From Candidatus Omnitrophota bacterium (GTDB lineage Bacteria; Omnitrophota; Omnitrophia; Omnitrophales; JACROU01): a stretch of 64,000 bases of DNA. Positions 59,691 to 64,000 of this stretch are shown piece after piece. Below the pieces are notes generated by a model. It was given only the letters and a program-made list of their open reading frames with translations. It did not search any database and was not told the origin of the DNA. The DNA lies in contig JAJDCD010000008.1 of NCBI GenBank assembly GCA_029261035.1, positions 310,001-374,000 of the forward strand. The letters are read 5' to 3'. The position numbers were made by a program, and so were the translations under genes. The first letter of the stretch is position 1. The number at the start of each line of letters is the position of its first letter.

Positions 59691-60668
59691 TTAGATTTTT
59701 GAAACTAAGACCGCTTCATCAAATGCTCTGGACTTAACATTTGCTCCATTTTCAAACCAAATGTTTTTAAGTCGATTCGTTGGATCTTTTTTGACATTCC
59801 TAATGGTGCTTATATGATCCACATACTCAGTCACAGCATTGTAAGCAGCCCATAAAGTCCCTCGAATACCAGGTCTATCATTACCGGCACCTTTCTCAAA
59901 AAGCTCGACCAGATTAACTTTCTTTTTCTTAAGCCTCGTCGATTCCTCTTCTTGAATAGTTGAATCGACTCCTAAAACTCTGTCAAAATAGGACTCAACT
60001 TGTGATGCACCCAGTGGCTTCCTGACAAAACCTTGGACCAACTCATCAAAACCTGAATAGAAATCTAGCGCTAATCCTAAAACGCGCCTCGCCTCTCCGA
60101 CTCTCATGCGGATATTGCCTGAGTGACGAATCGAAACACTACTTTCCGTGTTCTTTAACGAACAATTCAGAGTGTTTTGGCAAACAACACGGATAGGCGT
60201 GAAATACACTTTTAAAGGAGATCTCCCGTTGTGTGTATTGGTAAGACATAAGTATTTTTCCACCACATCATCTCTAAAAACAATAGTGTTTTGTGGTAGC
60301 TTGGCGAGAAGCCAAATCTGTTCTCCTTTCCCAAGAGCCCCTGCGGTGTGATAAATTGCCTGCCCTTCGCCAACAAGTGCATCAAAGAAATCGAATGCTT
60401 CTTTATTCTGGATCACCGAGTACTTACGCCCGACGATTCCTAAAGGCTCTTTTGTGTCCTGTCTAACCGTTGCAAAAAACTTAGGGACTATCCGCTTATT
60501 TTCTGCTTCATCTACGGTGTAAACAGAACGTTTTTCGATTTCATAATCGAGTCCTGCTGCAACAATCGCTTCTTGGGCTGTCGCGGGATGATCCAATTCT
60601 GTTCCAATCCCATGCCAAGGTTTCTCTCCGTAATAAAACATTTTGTTTTCATTAATATTGTGCGCCAT
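59691..60668 (-). CDS. DUF932 mobile-element protein
   Basis: A 325-residue protein of the DUF932 (phage/plasmid-like, TIGR03299) family: KPWHGIGTELDHPATAQEAI, LGIVGRKYSVIQNKEAFDFF, GEQIWLLAKL, LCLTNTHNGRSPLKVYFTPI, RVVCQNTL and GLALDFYSGFDEL are all typical. Function unknown; common on plasmids and phages and in the neighbourhood of ubiquitin-like PRTRC cassettes as I recall. GGAGG precedes the ATG. Confidence 0.93.
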   Translation of the reverse strand: MAHNINENKMFYYGEKPWHGIGTELDHPATAQEAIVAAGLDYEIEKRSVYTVDEAENKRIVPKFFATVRQDTKEPLGIVGRKYSVIQNKEAFDFFDALVGEGQAIYHTAGALGKGEQIWLLAKLPQNTIVFRDDVVEKYLCLTNTHNGRSPLKVYFTPIRVVCQNTLNCSLKNTESSVSIRHSGNIRMRVGEARRVLGLALDFYSGFDELVQGFVRKPLGASQVESYFDRVLGVDSTIQEEESTRLKKKKVNLVELFEKGAGNDRPGIRGTLWAAYNAVTEYVDHISTIRNVKKDPTNRLKNIWFENGANVKSRAFDEAVLVSKI

Positions 60669-60702
60669 GATTGGCCTCCATTTTTTTTATTGTAAAAAGA
60701 AA

Positions 60703-60730
60703 GGAGAAGCGGTCTAACGACCACTTCTCC
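60703..60730 (-). terminator. Terminator after the 94-residue gene
   Basis: Stem GGAGAAGTGGTC/GACCGCTTCTCC (one wobble), loop GTTA, then TTTCTTTTTAC on the minus strand. Confidence 0.8.
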
Positions 60731-60752
60731 CTATGACGAGACTTTGTTTTAT

Positions 60753-61037
60753 TCAAGCCTGTGAAACGTTTGAGCAATTCAACTTGTCATTATCCTCTTT
60801 TACTTCGATTCTTTTTACGGCCTTGCAAAGACGTTCAGCCGCCTTTCGTAATTCCTGCGCTTGGTCTACGGAGAAGGATACACCCTTCTTGGTAGGCAAA
60901 AGCGTATGTTCATTATGACTTTGAAACCAAAGCCTCAAATCTATAAAATACTTACCTTTGTATTTCCTGATTGATGCTTGAATCTCCTCTCCTTTACCTC
61001 TTGGAAAACTATAGATAAGACAACTATCTTCCGTCAT
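60753..61037 (-). CDS. Protein of unknown function
   Basis: A 94-residue protein (MTEDSCLIYSFPRGKGEEIQ, YKGKYFIDLRLWFQS, LPTKKGVSFSVDQAQELRKA). The strand FIDLRLWF and helix pattern recall PC4/YdbC-type single-strand DNA-binding proteins (YFIDLRxWY, KGISL), so a PC4-like role is likely but not certain. AAGGAG precedes the ATG at 61037; the frame is open to 61112 but that part overlaps the terminator of the gene before. Confidence 0.7.
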   Translation of the reverse strand: MTEDSCLIYSFPRGKGEEIQASIRKYKGKYFIDLRLWFQSHNEHTLLPTKKGVSFSVDQAQELRKAAERLCKAVKRIEVKEDNDKLNCSNVSQA

Positions 61038-61080
61038 TTTTTCTCCTTCTCGGTTATTTGATTGACCACAATAAATAAAA

Positions 61081-61107
61081 GGGAGGGGCAAATGCATCAC
61101 CCCTCCC
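61081..61107 (-). terminator. Terminator after the 177-residue gene
   Basis: Stem GGGAGGGG/CCCCTCCC with loop of eleven and tail TTTTATTTATT on the minus strand. Confidence 0.82.
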
Positions 61108-61127
61108 TTCAATTCGAGACAGCACCG

Positions 61128-61661
61128 TTAAGCAGCTACTGTTTCCGCTGCCATTTCAGGTAGCGGACTTAGAAGTGCTTCCACAATAGCGGGAACAGCA
61201 GAATCCAAGATTGAGATTCCACATTTCCCTTTACCTGTACGAAGCTCATCGGTTTCCTCTGCGGTGAAGAAGAATTGGACACGTACAGCTTGATTGTCCT
61301 TTCCTCTTGTTTTTTTGATTCCGTAAAAGTTCTTACCTGGAATCTCAACCATTTGAGAAGAACCTTGCGTAAACGGCTCCTTTCCTTCCTCAGGTTTTGG
61401 AAGTTCTGGAGCTGCTTTTGCCGCCATCATAAAAGCTGCAACTTGAGGGCAAGCGTCTTCTCGCAACTTAATCATGTCATCAGAAGCGACGAAACTCTTA
61501 CCATCCTTGCTTTCAAAATAGCGTTGGACGATTCGATACTGAACTCCTTCCTTATCATCCTTCCAGAGTCGCACTCGATAAACATTCTTCTCTGAACGAG
61601 GAACCTCTGCAATTACCTTATTTTGACTTTCGTTACTTTTGTTTTCTTTGTTTGTATTCAT
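61128..61661 (-). CDS. Protein of unknown function
   Basis: A 177-residue protein with a polar N-terminus (MNTNKENKSNESQNKVIAEV), a strand region (NVYRVRLWKDDKEGVQYRIV), and an Ala/Pro-rich end. No family recognised. It shares its leader sequence with the ubiquitin-like gene, so both may be under the same control. GGAG precedes the ATG. Confidence 0.7.
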   Translation of the reverse strand: MNTNKENKSNESQNKVIAEVPRSEKNVYRVRLWKDDKEGVQYRIVQRYFESKDGKSFVASDDMIKLREDACPQVAAFMMAAKAAPELPKPEEGKEPFTQGSSQMVEIPGKNFYGIKKTRGKDNQAVRVQFFFTAEETDELRTGKGKCGISILDSAVPAIVEALLSPLPEMAAETVAA

Positions 61662-61664
61662 TGT

Positions 61665-61741
61665 TTTATTCTCCTTAGTTTTTTTAATTTAATTTGAATT
61701 ACTTATCTGAACTGCTAGTTTTTTCTCTTGTTATCACCTCC
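61665..61741 (-). promoter_or_regulatory. Leader of the 177-residue gene (related to 59340-59423)
   Basis: Minus strand: AGGAGGTGATAACAAGAG, then CAGTTCAGATAAG and TCAAATTAAATTAAAAAAA, ending in CTAAGGAGAATAA. The same words in the same order form the leader of the ubiquitin-like gene. Confidence 0.6.
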
Positions 61742-61753
61742 TTAAAATAAAAA

Positions 61754-61784
61754 AGAGAAGCGGGCTAATAATTCCGGCTTCTCT
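61754..61784 (-). terminator. Terminator after the 21-residue ORF
   Basis: Stem AGAGAAGCCGG/CCGCTTCTCT with one mismatch, loop of ten, and TTTTTATTTTAAG on the minus strand. Confidence 0.75.
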
Positions 61785-61803
61785 AAACTGTTTTGAACTT
61801 TAT

Positions 61804-61869
61804 TTAAAAGTAAAGTTCGGTGAATATTTCAGGTTGATCAAATATTTCATTTAATATCACCTCATCCAT
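61804..61869 (-). CDS. Very small ORF, 21 residues
   Basis: MDEVILNEIFDQPEIFTELY plus one Phe. AAAGGAG is well placed before the ATG and a terminator follows, so it fits the one-gene one-terminator pattern. An acidic peptide with hydrophobic faces; function unknown and existence not sure. Confidence 0.4.
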   Translation of the reverse strand: MDEVILNEIFDQPEIFTELYF

Positions 61870-61894
61870 AAAATATCTCCTTTCGCAATAAAAA

Positions 61895-61935
61895 AGGGGA
61901 AGACTCCGAGTCAAAACGACTCAAAATCTTCCCCT
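61895..61935 (-). terminator. Terminator after the coupling-protein gene
   Basis: Outer stem GGGGAAGA/TCTTCCCC with an inner stem GAGTC/GACTC, followed by TTTTTTATTG on the minus strand, 45 bases after the stop codon. Confidence 0.82.
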
Positions 61936-61979
61936 TATGATTTAATTATATTCTTATGTATAAAGCTCGAACGGCTAAG

Positions 61980-63815
61980 TTACTTTGATTTCTTTCTCAA
62001 ATTCTGAACCTCCTCTAATGTAGTCATTGCTTCATCATCATTGTCAAGAATTGGTGTTTTTCTAAATTGTTTTCGTGGGTTTTTTGGAACCGCTCTCTTT
62101 TGTTTTCTTTCAGACGAATCTTTTTTATTAAAAGGTTGGGTGTAACTTACATGACCAAAGAAATCTAGCTTTACATGGTCTGTATGAAACTCAGGCGTCT
62201 TCCAAATCACGGCTGCTTCACCACGTTTAAGTCCGCGAATAAGGTCCGGTTCAATTCTAAATGTTTGTCCTTCTCGCACTGATCCCTGCCCTGTAAATCC
62301 TTTCCCAAGCATATCCTCTTTTGTTTGATATGTATTGATCATTGTCTTGCGTGTTCCTGCTATTTTCACAAAACGTTCAATAGAGAACGGATCGTCCTGT
62401 CTTAAAATAATTTTTGTATTTGTATTTTCAAGACACTGCTGCTGAAATCCAGGGGCATTACGAAACTGAAGATCCCCAAGTGACTGTAAATACATTGCAA
62501 TCGCAAATCGACTTGCCCGTCCCTTGCTCAAAAGTGTGACGAAATTGCTATCAAGAAAGTCAGTTGCATCGTCAATGTGAATTCCAAAGAAGTGACGTTT
62601 ACGTGCTGGCAATTCAGCTTGAATATAACTTGATACAGACCTGATACTTTGAATGATCATTCGCCCCAAACGCCTACTTGAGTCAGTGTATTTTTGAAGA
62701 TCAAGGCTGAAGTAAGCAATCGAGTTCCGCTCGTACAGAGTTTGTATATCAATATCGGGCACATCAACATCCATAAGATCTGAAAACTCACTTCGTGACA
62801 TAAGATGAAGGTCTGCAATAAGCCCGCTCAAAAACCTGCGCGACTCCTTAAAATGATCCGCCATTTTCTCAAGATCATTTTTTATAACATAGTCTTTCGT
62901 TTCAGATTGAAGTCGTTGCAGTGCATTAAGATCAGTTAAATAACCATGAATTTCTCGGAACTTTGGAGCTCTGCCCGTCGACACAATCGCATTAAAAATC
63001 GTAAGAGCTGCTTGTTCACACATCTTTTTGTAAAACTCTTCGGTCCAAATCTGTGAGTTAATCAGCATCGAAGTAAGTTCAGTTGCATTTGCGCCTTCCG
63101 CTCTAAAAAACGGATTAAAGGTATTGGACTCTTTTACGTGATTTAGTGAGAAGTAGTAAAAATCATCCACGCGGCCCGTTTCTTCGACAATCCAGCGAAG
63201 CTTATCATAGAGTTCAAGATCACCTTTACCGTCAATGATAATCATGCCCTTCCCATGAGCAATGTCGTGAGCTACGGCTGGAAGCATGACTGACTCGCTT
63301 TTCCCACTTCCCGTGCTACCGACCACAAGCGTATGCATTTCCCTTTGATCATTCGTAAGATGAAGTGGCTTTCCAGTTTTTAAACTTTGTCCCAAATATG
63401 ACTTGAAGTAATTTGACTCAAGTCGTGGATACCTCATTTTGTTTAAGCTGGGCTCTCTTTTCTGCCGCTCTTTTTTAAGATTCTCTGAGTCAGGATTAAG
63501 ATGCACAACTGCAAAAAAGAAGGGTAAGCTAACAGCTAAATAAACTCCGTAATACACACTCAATTTAATCCAAATAGCTGTTTGGCCTTCAATTCTCATT
63601 GCCTCATCTAGCCAATCAAAAATCTGATGCATGCTCAAAAAAAACGCAGCCGCAACAAACACTGAAACCGCAATTAATAAATACTTAAGTGCGGGGCTCC
63701 CAGATCGATCTGCTAGATTTATTAACGCTCGCGAGAAGCTAAGTGGTATCCTCACGAATGTTCCACCCAATACTTTTAGAAAGAACGATTCCCGTGATTG
63801 TGAAGGCTTATTCAT
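61980..63815 (-). CDS. T4SS coupling protein VirD4/TraD/TraG type
   Basis: A 611-residue ATPase that hands DNA to the transfer channel. Two N-terminal membrane helices (about 42-62 and 83-105), then the RecA-like motor: Walker A VVGSTGSGKSESVMLP (about 165-175), GMIIIDGKGDLEL, and the Walker B-like GIHIDDATDFLDS (about 410). Middle all-alpha domain lies between (residues 255-330). The C-terminal tail is basic. Starts with ATG inside the stop of the preceding gene (ATGA). Confidence 0.93.
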   Translation of the reverse strand: MNKPSQSRESFFLKVLGGTFVRIPLSFSRALINLADRSGSPALKYLLIAVSVFVAAAFFLSMHQIFDWLDEAMRIEGQTAIWIKLSVYYGVYLAVSLPFFFAVVHLNPDSENLKKERQKREPSLNKMRYPRLESNYFKSYLGQSLKTGKPLHLTNDQREMHTLVVGSTGSGKSESVMLPAVAHDIAHGKGMIIIDGKGDLELYDKLRWIVEETGRVDDFYYFSLNHVKESNTFNPFFRAEGANATELTSMLINSQIWTEEFYKKMCEQAALTIFNAIVSTGRAPKFREIHGYLTDLNALQRLQSETKDYVIKNDLEKMADHFKESRRFLSGLIADLHLMSRSEFSDLMDVDVPDIDIQTLYERNSIAYFSLDLQKYTDSSRRLGRMIIQSIRSVSSYIQAELPARKRHFFGIHIDDATDFLDSNFVTLLSKGRASRFAIAMYLQSLGDLQFRNAPGFQQQCLENTNTKIILRQDDPFSIERFVKIAGTRKTMINTYQTKEDMLGKGFTGQGSVREGQTFRIEPDLIRGLKRGEAAVIWKTPEFHTDHVKLDFFGHVSYTQPFNKKDSSERKQKRAVPKNPRKQFRKTPILDNDDEAMTTLEEVQNLRKKSK

Positions 63816-64000
63816 AAAATTTTCTTGAGTTTAAAGCTTGCCGCTTTATTCTCAAAGATTGCCCCCTCTCGCTCATTCATCAATTCCTTGTAAGTCGTCA
63901 TCCAAACCTGCTTGATATCGTAATCAAGCGCGGTTACTAGCCAATCTTTAATCTCTCCTTTGATGATCACAAAAAGCAGTGGATAAAGCTGATGGGACCA
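63812..64000 (-). CDS. C-terminal end of a protein cut off by the window edge
   Basis: The minus strand is open from 64000 to the TGA at 63812-63814, which overlaps the coupling-protein ATG. The visible 62 residues include WSHQLYPLLFVIIKGEIKDW, ALDYDIKQVWMTTYKELMNE and a basic end. No motif identifies it; its place next to the coupling protein suggests a transfer gene. Confidence 0.65.
   Translation of the reverse strand, partial: WSHQLYPLLFVIIKGEIKDWLVTALDYDIKQVWMTTYKELMNEREGAIFENKAASFKLKKIL

Noticed and set aside
54161-61935. Series of similar hairpins considered as a CRISPR-like or integron-like array
   Set aside because: Spacing is irregular, units differ, and each lies after a gene with a T run; terminators explain them better.

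Overview
The window looks like a chromosome segment from a Gram-negative, AT-rich, uncultured-type bacterium. A lipid A-type acyltransferase, outer-membrane barrels, lipoproteins and a TolC-like protein show two membranes. A 1.5-kilobase-codon ChaN/propeller protein, an EF-P with a divergent loop and two PF10091-type glycosidases suggest the PVC/Omnitrophota neighbourhood, but that placement is inference and no rRNA is present to test it.

Left part, 1-35.2 kb (chromosome). Almost every gene from 0 to 28.6 kb is on the minus strand. In order: an envelope-sensing operon (CHASE2-diguanylate cyclase, FecR protein, small secreted protein, outer-membrane barrel); a HAD phosphatase, a large TPR protein and a methyltransferase; a giant secreted ChaN-WD40 protein; a lipid A-type acyltransferase; a LacI regulator with two matching operators, controlling itself and a glycosidase; tmRNA beside smpB; a PAS protein; a lipoprotein hydrolase; efp; pgeF; a second glycosidase with a carbohydrate-binding-like module; a D,D-carboxypeptidase; and RNA modification genes (RluA-type synthase, trhO, queH). 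From 28.8 to 34.3 kb genes run on the plus strand: cold-shock protein, DksA-like protein, two methyltransferases, small metabolic proteins, and a PP2C phosphatase/protein kinase pair. Two families of short palindromic repeats are scattered only through this part.

Right part, 35.1-64 kb (integrative conjugative element, right end outside the window). It begins at a tRNA-His gene whose last 22 bases are also the last codons of a large serine recombinase. Every confident gene is on the minus strand. Reading from right to left: a coupling protein (VirD4/TraD type); a zone of small genes each followed by its own hairpin terminator; a four-gene ubiquitin-like conjugation set (ubiquitin-like protein, E2-like, E1-like, JAMM protease); a 600-base gene-free structured stretch; a double-HTH regulator; and a type IV secretion operon in the classical order VirB2-B3-B4-B5-B6-B8-B9-B10. 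That operon continues without a visible break into a glycan cassette: TolC-like, OpgH-like glucosyltransferase, HlyD-like, sugar nucleotidyltransferase, two secreted carbohydrate-binding-like proteins, a lipoprotein and a DUF1016 nuclease.

Two systems stand out. One is the compact ubiquitin-like cassette whose modifier ends in Gly-Cys. The other is the fusion of a conjugation operon to a beta-glucan-type synthesis and export cassette, whose secreted binding module also occurs in a chromosomal glycosidase of a family that includes beta-1,2-glucanases. No relaxase and no VirB11 are visible; they may lie past the right edge.
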